Part shown: piece by piece, positions 8,738 to 17,697 of the stretch | Layout of the letters: the number at the start of each line of letters is the position of its first letter | How positions within the stretch are numbered: position 1 is the first letter of the stretch | DNA from: Hyphomicrobiales bacterium | Lineage (GTDB): Bacteria > Pseudomonadota > Alphaproteobacteria > Rhizobiales > Xanthobacteraceae | Reading direction: 5' to 3' | DNA length: 42,049 bases | Assembly (NCBI GenBank): GCA_027307405.1 | Contig: DAHUXA010000010.1 | Coordinates: 1-42,049, forward strand | Position numbers and translations under genes: made by a program | The notes under the pieces: generated by a model | Databases searched by the model: none | What the model saw: only the letters and a program-made list of their open reading frames with translations | What the model was told of the DNA's origin: nothing

Positions 8738-11149
8738 TCAATAGCGGTCGTCGGCAGGATTCTCAGGAATCAGGATCTCGCGCTTGCCCGCATGGTTCGG
8801 CTGCCCGACGATGCCTTCTTCTTCCATGCGCTCCATGATGGTGGCGGCACGGTTGTAGCCGATCTGAAGGCGGCGCTGGATATAAGACGTCGAAGCTTTG
8901 CGGTCGCGTTTCACAATGGCGACGGCCTGTTGATAGAGGTCGCTGCCTTCGGCCTGTCCCATGGATGTGGCGTCGAATACAGGGTTGCCAAATTCATCTT
9001 CTTCGTCGCCGCCGGCGGTCACTTCCTCCAGATATTCCGGCGTGCCTTGCGACTTGAGGTGCCGCACCACCTTTTCGACTTCCTCATCCGACACGAAGGG
9101 ACCATGCACGCGGCTGATGCGGCCACCGCCGGCCATGTAGAGCATGTCGCCCTGACCGAGCAGCTGCTCGGCGCCCTGCTCGCCCAGGATCGTGCGGCTG
9201 TCGATCTTGGACGTGACCTGGAATGAAATGCGGGTCGGGAAGTTCGCCTTGATGGTGCCGGTGATGACATCCACCGACGGACGCTGGGTTGCCAGAATGA
9301 CGTGGATACCGGCAGCGCGCGCCATCTGCGCCAGGCGCTGGATGGCGGCTTCGATATCCTTGCCGGCGACCATCATCAGGTCGGCCATTTCGTCGACGAT
9401 CACCACCAGGAAAGGCAGCGGCTCGAGCTCGAGCTGCTCCTTCTCGTAGATGGCCTCACCGGTCTCCTTGTCGTACCCGGTGTGGACGGTGCGGGTGAGC
9501 GTCTCGCCCTTGGCTCTGGCTTCCGCCACGCGTGCATTGTAGCCCTCGATGTTTCGCACGCCGAGCTTCGACATTTTCTTGTAACGGCCTTCCATCTCGC
9601 GCACCGCCCATTTGAGCGCGACGATCGCCTTTTTCGGGTCGGTGACGACCGGCGTGAGCAGATGCGGGATGCCGTCGTAGACCGACAGTTCGAGCATTTT
9701 GGGATCGACCATGATCAACCGGCACTGGTCGGGCCGCAACCGATAGACCAGCGACAGGATCATGGTGTTGATCGCGACCGATTTGCCGGAACCGGTGGTG
9801 CCGGCGATCAGCAGATGCGGCATGCGCGACAGATCGACGATCACCGATTCACCACCGATCGTCTTGCCGAGGCACAACGGCAATTTGGCCGTGTTCTCGT
9901 TGTAATCCATCCCCGTGAGCAGCTCGCGCAAGTAGACTTTCTCGCGGGTCGGATTGGGCAATTCGATGCCGATGGCGTTGCGGCCTGAAACGACCGCGAC
10001 GCGCGCCGACACCGCACTCATCGAGCGGGCGATGTCGTCGGCAAGTCCGATGACGCGGGAAGACTTGATGCCGGGCGCCGGTTCGAGCTCATAGAGCGTG
10101 ACCACCGGGCCGGGGCGCGCGTTGATGATTTCGCCGCGCACTCCAAAGTCCTGCAAGACGCTTTCCAGCGCGGTGGCGTTGGCTTCGATGATATCGCGCG
10201 GCAAGGTGGTGCGCTCGCTGGCGCGCGCTGCGGCCAGGAAATTGAGCGAGGGAAGTATGTAGCCGTTGCCGGAGCGGCGCGCGGGCGTGCGCGGTGCGGC
10301 GCGCCTGCGCGGCGCCGGCGCCTCTTCCTCATACTCATCGTCATCTTCATAGGACGCGCCGCCGTCGAAGCGCGGCTCATGCCGCGGCCCCCCGGCGAGC
10401 GGCATAGGCATGCGCGAACGCACGTCACCGCGGATCATTCGCCCGATGCGCGCCTTCCAGCTCAACAGCGCATGCACGATCATGCCGAGCCAGGGCGAAC
10501 CTTGATCGTCCTCGACTTCTTCCTCGTCGTCCTCGATCTCGTCTTCTTCGTCGATCGCGCGCACGACCCGCTTTTTCGCGCGCTGGGAGACGCCGGCGGC
10601 AAACATCAACGTAACCACCGTGCCGAGGCCGAATAAGATGCACAAGACAAGCCGCGCGAAACCGGCGATCGGCAAGCCGAAAATCATCGCCGGCAACCGC
10701 AGCATCGCATCGCCCGCAACGCCGCCAAGGCCGGTTGGAAGGGGCCAGGAACCGATGTGGGGCAATGTCGAGGCAAAGGCCGCAGCAAGGAACGTGGCAA
10801 CAATCCAGAAAAGGCTGCGCCATCTTTCTCCAACCGGCTTATGCGAGAGCAACCGCCAGCCGAGCAGGGCTTCCGGGGCGAGCAGCAGGATGGCCGCAAG
10901 GCCGAGTAACTGCATGGCCAGATCCGAGAAGATCGCGCCGGGGTATCCGAGGATATTGTGGATCGGCTTTTGCGTGGCGTGGCTGAGGGAAGGGTCCTGC
11001 ACCGACCAGGTCGCGAGTGCGAGCGCGCCGAGCAACGCCAGCGTCATCAACGTCAGGCCGGCGAGTTCGCTCAGGCGCCGCCGGATGATGTCGCGAAAAT
11101 GATCCGCGACGAAACCGAGGACATCGAGGCTGCGATCTGTTGCCCGCAT
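8738..11149 (-). CDS. ftsK: DNA translocase FtsK
   Basis: An 803-residue membrane-anchored DNA pump that acts at the septum in chromosome segregation and dimer resolution. The N terminus holds about four membrane helices (residues 25-175). An acidic and Pro/Arg-rich linker follows (about 195-290), much shorter than that of Escherichia coli. The motor has Walker A GTTGSGKS near residue 450, Walker [12 protein letters not shown] and [14 protein letters not shown]. The C-terminal gamma winged helix includes [15 protein letters not shown] and recognises KOPS sites. The ATG is 12 bases after the upstream aminotransferase stop, and AGGGA overlapping that stop (TAGGGA) serves as ribosome site, so the two are coupled. 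Confidence 0.97.
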   Translation of the reverse strand: MRATDRSLDVLGFVADHFRDIIRRRLSELAGLTLMTLALLGALALATWSVQDPSLSHATQKPIHNILGYPGAIFSDLAMQLLGLAAILLLAPEALLGWRLLSHKPVGERWRSLFWIVATFLAAAFASTLPHIGSWPLPTGLGGVAGDAMLRLPAMIFGLPIAGFARLVLCILFGLGTVVTLMFAAGVSQRAKKRVVRAIDEEDEIEDDEEEVEDDQGSPWLGMIVHALLSWKARIGRMIRGDVRSRMPMPLAGGPRHEPRFDGGASYEDDDEYEEEAPAPRRRAAPRTPARRSGNGYILPSLNFLAAARASERTTLPRDIIEANATALESVLQDFGVRGEIINARPGPVVTLYELEPAPGIKSSRVIGLADDIARSMSAVSARVAVVSGRNAIGIELPNPTREKVYLRELLTGMDYNENTAKLPLCLGKTIGGESVIVDLSRMPHLLIAGTTGSGKSVAINTMILSLVYRLRPDQCRLIMVDPKMLELSVYDGIPHLLTPVVTDPKKAIVALKWAVREMEGRYKKMSKLGVRNIEGYNARVAEARAKGETLTRTVHTGYDKETGEAIYEKEQLELEPLPFLVVIVDEMADLMMVAGKDIEAAIQRLAQMARAAGIHVILATQRPSVDVITGTIKANFPTRISFQVTSKIDSRTILGEQGAEQLLGQGDMLYMAGGGRISRVHGPFVSDEEVEKVVRHLKSQGTPEYLEEVTAGGDEEDEFGNPVFDATSMGQAEGSDLYQQAVAIVKRDRKASTSYIQRRLQIGYNRAATIMERMEEEGIVGQPNHAGKREILIPENPADDRY

Positions 11150-11161
11150 GCGTTTACATCC

Positions 11162-12379
11162 CTAACCGAGAACCGCGACGAGGCGATGCAGCGCCTCGGC
11201 CGTGGCCGTCTTGTCCTGCACCATGGCGACGCGAATATAGTCCGCTCCGGGATTGCTGCCGTCGGTCTGCTCACGCGCGAGGTATCGTCCGGGGACCACG
11301 CGGACGCCGGCTTCGGCCCAGAGCCTTTTGGTGACGATCTCGCTGCCGCCTTGCTTCGAGACATCGAGCCAGAGGAAAAATCCGCCGGCCGGCCGCTCGT
11401 AGCCGTAGCGGCTGCCGATGATCTGGTCGGCGAGATCGAATTTGGCGGAATAGAGCGTGCGGTTTTCCCGGACGTGCGCTTCATCGCCATAAGCGGCAAT
11501 CGCGACGTGCTGCGACGGTGTCGGCACCTGCGGCGCCGCCACATTGCGCAATTCGAGATAGGGGGCGAGGAAGCGACGGTCGCCGGCTGCGAACCCGACA
11601 CGCAGACCGGGAAGATTCGATCGCTTGGACAGCGAATGAAAGACGACAACGTTGGCGAAATCGGGTCCTGACGCTTCCAGCATGCCGGGCGGCGCGTGCT
11701 CGCTGTAGATTTCGCAATAACATTCGTCGGCGAACACGAGGAAGCCGAAACGGCGCGCGAGCCCCGCCAGTTTCTCGAGATAGACGCGACTGGCGACCGC
11801 GCCCTGCGGGTTCGATGGCGACGCGATGTAGCAGGCGACCGTGCGGGCGAGCAGCGCGTCGTCGAGTGTTTCAAGATCGGGAAGGAATCCGCTCTTGTGC
11901 GTTGCGGGCAGATAGACCGGTTCGCAGTCGGCCGCGAGTGTGCCGGCGGCGTAGGCGGCGTAGAACGGGTTGGGGATCAACATCGCCGGCTTGCCGGCGC
12001 GTCGCGCCACCCACCGTCGTGCGGCGACGGCCGCAAGGAAAAGTCCCTCGCGCGTGCCGCTGAGCACCAGCACTTCGCTTTCCGCATCGATGGGGCGCGC
12101 CAATTTATAGCGTCGGCCAAGCCAGCCAACGACAGCGCGCCGAAACGGTTCGATGCCCTTGTTGGCCGGATAGCGGCCAAACTCCGCAACATGCGCGGCG
12201 AGCGTCGGCCCGACGAAGGCCGGTACCGCATGCTGTGGCTCGCCGACCGACAGATTGATGGGGGGCTTGCCGGGCTCGATCCCGGCTATCAGCTCGGTCA
12301 GCCGCACGAAGGGCGACCGCGAGTCGACCGCAGGAGCAGTAGCAGAGGCAGGCTCGCGCTTGGCGGTCATCATGGACAT
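11162..12379 (-). CDS. Class I/II PLP aminotransferase (DapC/AatC-like)
   Basis: A fold-type I PLP aminotransferase of about 405 residues. Visible motifs are NLSVGEPQH, YPANKGIEPFR, PNPFYAAYAAG, the PLP-contacting ASPSNPQGA, FADECYCEIY and the Schiff-base lysine in HSLSKRSNLPGLRVGF, then RPAGGFFLW and the substrate-carboxylate arginine region YIRVAMV. Relatives transfer amino groups to succinyl-amino-ketopimelate (DapC, lysine and peptidoglycan pathway) or act on aspartate; substrate cannot be fixed from sequence. The start is uncertain: ATGs at 12379, 12373 and 12370 and GTG at 12424 are in frame and none has a strong ribosome site. It is upstream of and coupled to ftsK. Confidence 0.9.
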   Translation of the reverse strand: MSMMTAKREPASATAPAVDSRSPFVRLTELIAGIEPGKPPINLSVGEPQHAVPAFVGPTLAAHVAEFGRYPANKGIEPFRRAVVGWLGRRYKLARPIDAESEVLVLSGTREGLFLAAVAARRWVARRAGKPAMLIPNPFYAAYAAGTLAADCEPVYLPATHKSGFLPDLETLDDALLARTVACYIASPSNPQGAVASRVYLEKLAGLARRFGFLVFADECYCEIYSEHAPPGMLEASGPDFANVVVFHSLSKRSNLPGLRVGFAAGDRRFLAPYLELRNVAAPQVPTPSQHVAIAAYGDEAHVRENRTLYSAKFDLADQIIGSRYGYERPAGGFFLWLDVSKQGGSEIVTKRLWAEAGVRVVPGRYLAREQTDGSNPGADYIRVAMVQDKTATAEALHRLVAVLG

Positions 12380-12519
12380 GCGGTTACGAGGCGGGAGCGG
12401 CCCGCCGCACAAGGGTTTCGACACAATAAGGAGGGCGAGGTTAAGACCCGATTAACCAATAGGAATTGGGGGTCTACTTGGCTCTGAAAAAGGCAAATAC
12501 CGCCGCCATTTCGGTTTTT

Positions 12520-12556
12520 CTCCGTCATGGCCGGGATAAGCCTGGCCATGACGGAG
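12520..12556. repeat. Short perfect palindrome of the interspersed repeat family
   Basis: CTCCGTCATGGCC (12520-12532) and GGCCATGACGGAG (12544-12556) form a perfect 13-base stem with an 11-base loop. The core GTCATGGCC recurs at the ends of the larger palindromic elements at 12628 and 32027. It lies in the 448-base gap (12425-12872) between amtB and the aminotransferase; apart from the four hairpins and repeats listed here I see no gene in that gap. Confidence 0.7.
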
Positions 12557-12627
12557 GTTGGCTTCGTGCGAGGGGAAAAGTCTCTGAAGACTTTTCCGCG
12601 AGGCAAAGATCGCGGATTCGATTGTTC

Positions 12628-12703
12628 GTCATGCCCGGCCCTGTGCCGGGCATCCACGTCTTGCCTTTTGGATAGAAAGTCGTGGTGACAAGCCGGCCAT
12701 GAC
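12628..12703. repeat. Interspersed palindromic repeat element, copy A
   Basis: The element begins GTCATGCCCGGC and ends GCCGGCCATGAC, so its ends are inverted. Inside are two more hairpins: GCCCGGC/GCCGGGC around CCTGT, and CCACG-CTT pairing with AAG-CGTGG. A run of 27 bases starting CGGCCCTGTGCCGGG is identical to copy B at 21230-21256. It carries no coding sequence, matching a REP/BIME-like or MITE-like family. Confidence 0.75.
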
Positions 12704-12750
12704 GGAGGAGGAGCCGAAGCAAGCCAGCCGGAAAAAGCTCAAGCCGTCCG

Positions 12751-12787
12751 GAAAAGAGAGGCCCCGGTCCTTGCGAACCGGGGCCTC
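12751..12787 (-). terminator. Rho-independent terminator of the glnK-amtB run
   Basis: An 11-base perfect stem, GAGGCCCCGGT (12758-12768) with ACCGGGGCCTC (12777-12787), encloses an 8-base loop. Read on the minus strand it is followed by TCTTTTC. It lies about 85 bases downstream of the amtB stop, as expected for the end of the leftward ammonium-transport transcript. Confidence 0.75.
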
Positions 12788-12831
12788 GACGGAAGGGACA
12801 GTGCCGGGTTTCCGCCCCTACCGCTAGGTCA

Positions 12832-12859
12832 GCGCATGATTTCGGAAAACATCATGCGC
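12832..12859. repeat. GCGCATGAT inverted repeat just after amtB
   Basis: GCGCATGAT (12832-12840) and ATCATGCGC (12851-12859) are perfect 9-base arms around TTCGGAAAAC. It sits 14 bases beyond the amtB stop. I recall similar GCGCATGAT...CGGAAAAC sequences as common intergenic repeats in Bradyrhizobium-like genomes (not checked here). It may stabilise the 3' end of the message. Confidence 0.6.
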
Positions 12860-12872
12860 AACGTAAGGCGTC

Positions 12873-14324
12873 TTACTGCACAGCCTCCCCATGCAGCGCG
12901 AGGTCGAGACCTTCGCGCTCCACTTCGTCGGAGACGCGCAGGCCGATGATCGCATCGATGATCTTGAGGATGATCAGTGAGACGATGGCATCGTAGATAA
13001 TCACGACGGCGATGCCCTTGACCTGGTTGATCATCTGCGCCGCATTGCCTTCGATCAGGCCGGCGGTGCCGCCGTACTGCTCGATGGCGAATACGCCGGT
13101 CAACAGCGCGCCGACGATGCCGCCAACCGCGTGAACACCGAAGCAGTCGAGCGCATCGTCAACGCCGAGCATCCGCTTGAGGCCAGTCACGCCCCAGTAG
13201 CAGAACACGCCGGCGGCAACGCCGATCGCCATGGAGCCGACCGGGCCAACGAAGCCCGATGCCGGGGTGATGGCCACAAGACCAGCGACAGCGCCCGAGC
13301 AGATGCCGATGACGGTGGGCTTGCCGCGGGCGGCCCATTCAACAAGCATCCAGGTGAACGCGGCTACGGCGGTGGCAATCTGGGTCACGGTCATCGCCAT
13401 GCCCGCCTGCATGCCTGCGGTTACGGCCGAGCCGGCATTGAAGCCGAACCAACCGACCCACAGCAGCGAAGCGCCGATGAAGGTGAGCACCATGTTGTGG
13501 CCAGGACCGCTGTCCTTGCGCTTGCCGAGACAGATCGCGCACATCAGGCCGGCGACGCCTGCGTTGATGTGAACGACGGTGCCGCCTGCGAAGTCGAGCA
13601 CCTTGAACATGGCATCGCTGTTGCCGTTTGACATGAAGCCGTCAGCGCCCCAGACCCAATGTGCAATCGGCGCATAGACCACGATCGCCCATATGCCGAT
13701 GAACCACAGCATCGCCGAGAACTTCATGCGCTCAGCGAAGGCGCCGGCAATCAGTGCCGGCGTGATGATGGCGAAGGTCATCTGGAAGCAGAGATAGACG
13801 CTTTCAGGAATGGTCACCGCCAGGCCGTTTGGATTGCCGATGCCCGTCGAGATATCGCTCAAGATTCCTTGCAGGAACGCGCGGCTCATCCCTCCAAGAA
13901 ATGGTCCGCCTGTCGTGAAGGCCAGGCTGTAGGTGAGGACCGCATAGACGATCGTGATAAGGCAGGTGACGGCAAAGCTCGTCATCACCGTGTCGCCAAC
14001 GTTCTTCTTGCGCACCATGCCGCCATAGAACAGGCCGAGGCCCGGAATGGTCATCATGAGCACCAGCGCGACCGATGTGAGCATCCAGGCCGTGTCGCCC
14101 GAGTTTGGCGTGCACTTTTCAAGGACCGCCTTCTTCGGATCGGGATCGTTGGCGCACGCCGGCGGCGGAGCTGCCGGGGCGGGCGGTGCGGCGGCCGGTG
14201 CGGCCGCAGGAGCCTGCGCCTGAGCATAGGAAGCGTCGAAAGACGCTACGCTCAGGAAGAGGCCGAGCAAAATCCCGAAGGCGAGAGCCACAAGCCCCGC
14301 ACGGGAGGATTTCTTCAACGTCAT
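12873..14324 (-). CDS. amtB: Ammonium transporter AmtB (module 1)
   Basis: A 483-residue inner-membrane ammonium channel with about eleven membrane helices plus a cleaved signal peptide. The core begins at NSGDTAWMLTSVALVLMM. The pore twin histidines are in TVVHINAGVAG and CFGVHAVGGIVG, with the conserved Asp just before the first (LDFAGG). Between the signal peptide and the first helix lies an unusually long Ala/Pro-rich stretch, then a region with two cysteines (PACANDP and LEKC). ATG 14324 has AGGAG seven bases upstream and starts the signal peptide; the frame is open to 14381. It follows glnK by 40 bases, the usual pairing in which GlnK blocks the channel when nitrogen is sufficient. Confidence 0.96.
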   Translation of the reverse strand: MTLKKSSRAGLVALAFGILLGLFLSVASFDASYAQAQAPAAAPAAAPPAPAAPPPACANDPDPKKAVLEKCTPNSGDTAWMLTSVALVLMMTIPGLGLFYGGMVRKKNVGDTVMTSFAVTCLITIVYAVLTYSLAFTTGGPFLGGMSRAFLQGILSDISTGIGNPNGLAVTIPESVYLCFQMTFAIITPALIAGAFAERMKFSAMLWFIGIWAIVVYAPIAHWVWGADGFMSNGNSDAMFKVLDFAGGTVVHINAGVAGLMCAICLGKRKDSGPGHNMVLTFIGASLLWVGWFGFNAGSAVTAGMQAGMAMTVTQIATAVAAFTWMLVEWAARGKPTVIGICSGAVAGLVAITPASGFVGPVGSMAIGVAAGVFCYWGVTGLKRMLGVDDALDCFGVHAVGGIVGALLTGVFAIEQYGGTAGLIEGNAAQMINQVKGIAVVIIYDAIVSLIILKIIDAIIGLRVSDEVEREGLDLALHGEAVQ

Positions 14325-14364
14325 GGTTTTACTCCTGTCCGTATATTGTTTGCGGTGCGGGTTA

Positions 14365-14718
<354 letters not shown>

Positions 14719-14807
14719 TTAGGCCCGTTTTGTACCTACGCAGTGCGGGCGGGTTCACTGAGCCGGGCCCACGGAGCTTGCTTCGCAGGCATGGCCGGGG
14801 AGATAGA

Positions 14808-14823
14808 ATCAAACGCCGTGCCA
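14808..14823 (-). promoter_or_regulatory. Sigma-54 (-24/-12) promoter candidate for glnK-amtB module 1
   Basis: On the minus strand the sequence is TGGCACG-GCGT-TTGAT. The -24 block matches the RpoN consensus fully, with correct 4-base spacing; the -12 block differs at the important C (TTGAT for TTGCT). A transcript would start near 14797, about 95 bases before glnK. It is in the 346-base gap 14704-15049; no clear NtrC palindrome and no gene were found in that gap. Confidence 0.5.
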
Positions 14824-14940
14824 GATGCGCCGCAGCGCGTTATGGTTTTGATTCAGTTAATGAAATTCAGTAGGTGGCCGATCGAGCGAAAGCGGGCGCA
14901 GGGCCGCCGCTTAAAGACGCGCCAATGAGGAAGTGGCCTG

Positions 14941-14967
14941 CTTAAAAATTAGCCAGAGGTATTGGCT
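14941..14967 (-). terminator. Weak terminator candidate after amtB module 2
   Basis: On the minus strand AGCCA and TGGCT form a 5-base stem with a 7-base loop, followed by AATTTTTAAG. It lies 83 bases past the stop of the second amtB. The stem is short, so some read-through into the module 1 glnK region is possible. Confidence 0.4.
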
Positions 14968-15049
14968 TGTGCCCCCGGGCGCAACGCTTATGCGCTGCAC
15001 CGGGTCCGGGGACACGTAGGCCAACGCGGGATTGACCCCTCGCGCGCCC

Positions 15050-16360
15050 TTATTGAATCGCCTCGCCGTGCAGACTGACGTCGAGACCCATGACTTCGTC
15101 CTCCTGGCGCACGCGCAGCGGCACCAATGCGCCGATCACCTTAAGGATGATGAAGGTGAGGGCGCCCGACCACAGCAGTGTGACAACGATGCCGTAGAGC
15201 TGCGCCACCACCTGCTGCGGATTGCCCTCGAGCAGGCCGTGCACCCCGCCGGGCAATTCCGGACTGGCCGAGAGCGCGCCGACCGCAAGTACGCCTGCGA
15301 GCAGGGTGCCGGTGAATCCGCCGATGCCGTGCACGCCGAATACGTCGAGCGAGTCGTCATAGCCGACCTTGAGCTTGAGCCAGGTGCAGGCCCAGAAGCA
15401 GACCGTACCGGCGATAATTCCGATCAGCACGCCTTGCATCGGCAGTACGAAACCGGACGCTGGCGTGATCGTGCCGAGACCGGCCACTGCACCCGAGATC
15501 ATTCCGAGGACCGACGGCTTGCCGCGCGTCCACCATTCCAATGCCATCCAGGTGAAGGCTCCCGCGCTGGCGGCAAGATGCGTAGACACGATCGCCATGG
15601 CGGCGCGCGAATTGGCGCCGAGTGCGGAGCCACCATTGAATCCGAACCAGCCGACCCACAACAGGCCGGTGCCGATCACCGCCAGCGTGAGATCGTACGG
15701 CGCAAGATTTTCGCTGCCATAGCCGCGCCGCGCGCCGAGCACATAGGCCGCAACCAAGCCGGCGACGCCGGCATTCAAATGCACCACCGTGCCGCCGGCA
15801 AAATCGATCACACCATAGCTGCCGAGAAATCCGCCGCCCCACACCCAGTGCGCGATCGGCACGTAGACGAGCAGCAGCCAGAAGGCGCAGAACAGCAGGA
15901 ATGCAGAAAACCGCAGGCGATCGGCAACCGAACCAGCGACCAGCGCCACTGTGATGATGGCGAATGTCATCTGGTAGATCATGAACAGGCTTTCGGGAAT
16001 CGTCTTCGCCAACGGCGAGACTGCATCGAGCGTCACACCTTGGAGAAAGATACGCTCGAGCGTTCCGATGAACGCGCCGTCTCCGGTGAATGCGAGGCTG
16101 TAACCGACGACTGCCCAGAGAATCGAAACCAAAAAAGTGGCGGCAAGACTTTGCGCCATAGTGGCCAGCACATTCTTCTTGCGCACCATGCCGGCATAAA
16201 ACAAAGCGAGGCCTGGTATCGTCATCATCAGCACCAGGCCGGTAGCACCGATCATCCAGGCAGTATCGGCGCCATCGATCTTGGAGCTTTGCGCGAAAGC
16301 CGGCGACGTCACGACCAGCATGGCCGCCAAAGGAGCAAGGCGCAGATATGCCTGTGTCAT
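15050..16360 (-). CDS. amtB: Ammonium transporter AmtB (module 2)
   Basis: A 436-residue paralogue of the neighbouring transporter, with signal peptide MTQAYLRLAPLAAMLVV and cleavage after AFA. The first helix of the core starts at DGADTAWMIGATGLVLMM. The pore histidines are in TVVHLNAGVAG and DVFGVHGIGG; WVGWFGFNGG and PIAHWVWG are also conserved. It lacks the long Ala/Pro-rich extension of module 1. ATG 16360 has GGAGGG about six bases upstream. It follows the second glnK by 30 bases. Two paralogues with their own PII genes suggest different affinity or regulation, as reported for Rhodopseudomonas palustris AmtB1 and AmtB2. Confidence 0.96.
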   Translation of the reverse strand: MTQAYLRLAPLAAMLVVTSPAFAQSSKIDGADTAWMIGATGLVLMMTIPGLALFYAGMVRKKNVLATMAQSLAATFLVSILWAVVGYSLAFTGDGAFIGTLERIFLQGVTLDAVSPLAKTIPESLFMIYQMTFAIITVALVAGSVADRLRFSAFLLFCAFWLLLVYVPIAHWVWGGGFLGSYGVIDFAGGTVVHLNAGVAGLVAAYVLGARRGYGSENLAPYDLTLAVIGTGLLWVGWFGFNGGSALGANSRAAMAIVSTHLAASAGAFTWMALEWWTRGKPSVLGMISGAVAGLGTITPASGFVLPMQGVLIGIIAGTVCFWACTWLKLKVGYDDSLDVFGVHGIGGFTGTLLAGVLAVGALSASPELPGGVHGLLEGNPQQVVAQLYGIVVTLLWSGALTFIILKVIGALVPLRVRQEDEVMGLDVSLHGEAIQ

Positions 16361-16390
16361 GTCATCCCTCCAATTTGATGTACTGGTTTT

Positions 16391-16729
16391 CTAGAGTGCG
16401 TCGACGTCGGTCTCGCCGGTGCGGATGCGCAGGGCTCGTTCAATGGGCGTGACGAAAATTTTTCCGTCGCCGATCTGTCCGGTCCGGGCGGCGGCGGCGA
16501 GTGCTTCCATGACTTGATCGAGGTGCTCGCTGGCGACTGCGACTTCGAGGCGAAGTTTGGGAAGGAAGTTCACGACGTACTCGGCGCCGCGATAGATTTC
16601 CGTATGGCCCTTCTGCCGCCCGTAGCCTTTGACTTCGGCCACGGTCATGCCGTGCACGCCGACACGCGTGAGGGCCTCGCGCACCTCGTCGAGTTTGAAC
16701 GGCTTGATGACTGCAATGACCAGCTTCAT
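16391..16729 (-). CDS. glnK: PII signalling protein GlnK (module 2)
   Basis: A 112-residue PII paralogue with T-loop [12 protein letters not shown], including Y51, identical to module 1. It has the same B-loop ([11 protein letters not shown]) and the C-terminal [12 protein letters not shown]. Differences cluster in residues 55-80 and in the stretch after the B-loop (TPIERAL versus FNLENAV). The frame is open to 16804, but ATG 16729 matches the PII start [17 protein letters not shown]. It is first in the leftward double module, 30 bases before amtB. No good sigma-54 site was found directly upstream. Confidence 0.97.
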   Translation of the reverse strand: MKLVIAVIKPFKLDEVREALTRVGVHGMTVAEVKGYGRQKGHTEIYRGAEYVVNFLPKLRLEVAVASEHLDQVMEALAAAARTGQIGDGKIFVTPIERALRIRTGETDVDAL

Positions 16730-16903
16730 GAATTGTCCTGCCCCCGGCCAAACTGGCCATGAAAAGAGAACCCGTCCGGGTTGTACCGGCGCGGGCTTCT
16801 TCACACAGGCTAGCGACCACGAGCCTAAGAATTAAGCGCGGATGTTGCCCTACCCACAGGCAGAACGCCGCGATTGAGGGCAGAAAAGGTCAATGATACT
16901 GAC

Positions 16904-17689
16904 TCATCTACCCTGTTTGGGGGTTGCAAGCCCAAGCTCGGCGATTGCACGGGGCAAAACGAAGCGGGCCTGTCGCATCGTCATTCCAGGTTTGATGCGC
17001 AGGTCATACAGCAATGTCAGGAGAGACCGGTCGTAGACCGTGAGGTAGCCGACCATGCGGTGCTGGTTCAGCGTGGTCCAGGGATTGCGCTGATCATGGT
17101 TCGAAAGCCCGAACGCATGCAGCAGTTCGTGATAGGCGCAGTCGCGGAAAACAGCGTCGCCCTTGTCGACGATTATAAAAGACACGGAATGCACGATTTT
17201 CCCATCGGAAGTCGATTTGACGCTGGTCATGCATTGCGGATCGGTCCGCGTGACGAAAGCTTTGGCGATTTTTGCGCCGAAGGCAGCCTGTAGCGCGGAT
17301 TGAAAATCCTTCTCATCAATCAACCTCAACTCGATTTCGGCCGTCGTAGCCGGCGGTGCGACGCTCAGCTCAAGGCTGGGAACTTCGCGCGCATAGTCTT
17401 CTATGACGCGCGCCATTTCGATCGTTCGATCGATGCTGCCGCCGCCGATAATGCGAGCCCGAATGGCCTGATCGAAGCGTCGGATGCCGAGCGGACGCAC
17501 GCCGACGCGCAGATCGGATCCGAACGCAAGCGCGAGAAATCCGCGTTCGAGTTCCGCAACACTAAAGTAGGTGTATTGCGGCGGCGCGCCTTCCATCGCA
17601 CCGGGCGGTGCAGGTTGCCTGCCCGATGCGCCAAGCGCAGTCGTCGCGATTGAAATCAGGACAAGACAGCCCGCGACCAATCGCTTCAT
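16904..17689 (-). CDS. Secreted DUF2927-like protein with a metzincin zinc-site motif
   Basis: A 261-residue exported protein with signal peptide MKRLVAGCLVLISIATTALG. A mature region resembling DUF2927 proteins carries HELLHAFGLSNH at residues 187-198. This is an exact HExxHxxGxxH zinc signature (H187, H191, H198 as ligands, E188 as base), typical of metzincin proteases. A methionine in VYDRSLLTLLYDLRIKPGM could serve as the Met-turn, but this is uncertain. The frame is open to 17836; ATG 17689 starts the signal peptide and is 8 bases after the tesB stop, so the two are probably co-transcribed. Peptidase activity is inferred from the motif only; the DUF2927 link is from memory. Confidence 0.8.
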   Translation of the reverse strand: MKRLVAGCLVLISIATTALGASGRQPAPPGAMEGAPPQYTYFSVAELERGFLALAFGSDLRVGVRPLGIRRFDQAIRARIIGGGSIDRTIEMARVIEDYAREVPSLELSVAPPATTAEIELRLIDEKDFQSALQAAFGAKIAKAFVTRTDPQCMTSVKSTSDGKIVHSVSFIIVDKGDAVFRDCAYHELLHAFGLSNHDQRNPWTTLNQHRMVGYLTVYDRSLLTLLYDLRIKPGMTMRQARFVLPRAIAELGLATPKQGR

Positions 17690-17697
17690 TGTGCACG

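Noticed and set aside
14967-14984. TTGTGC-N6-GCGCAA as an NtrC binding site upstream of the sigma-54-like promoter
   Set aside because: It is an imperfect inverted repeat but does not match the TGCACC-N-GGTGCA consensus well enough.
15032-16378. A 448-codon open frame on the plus strand opposite amtB module 2
   Set aside because: Antisense to a clear transporter; the translation is His/Glu/Arg-rich low complexity with no motif.
16730-16903. A sigma-54 promoter for glnK module 2
   Set aside because: The best match has wrong spacing or several consensus mismatches.
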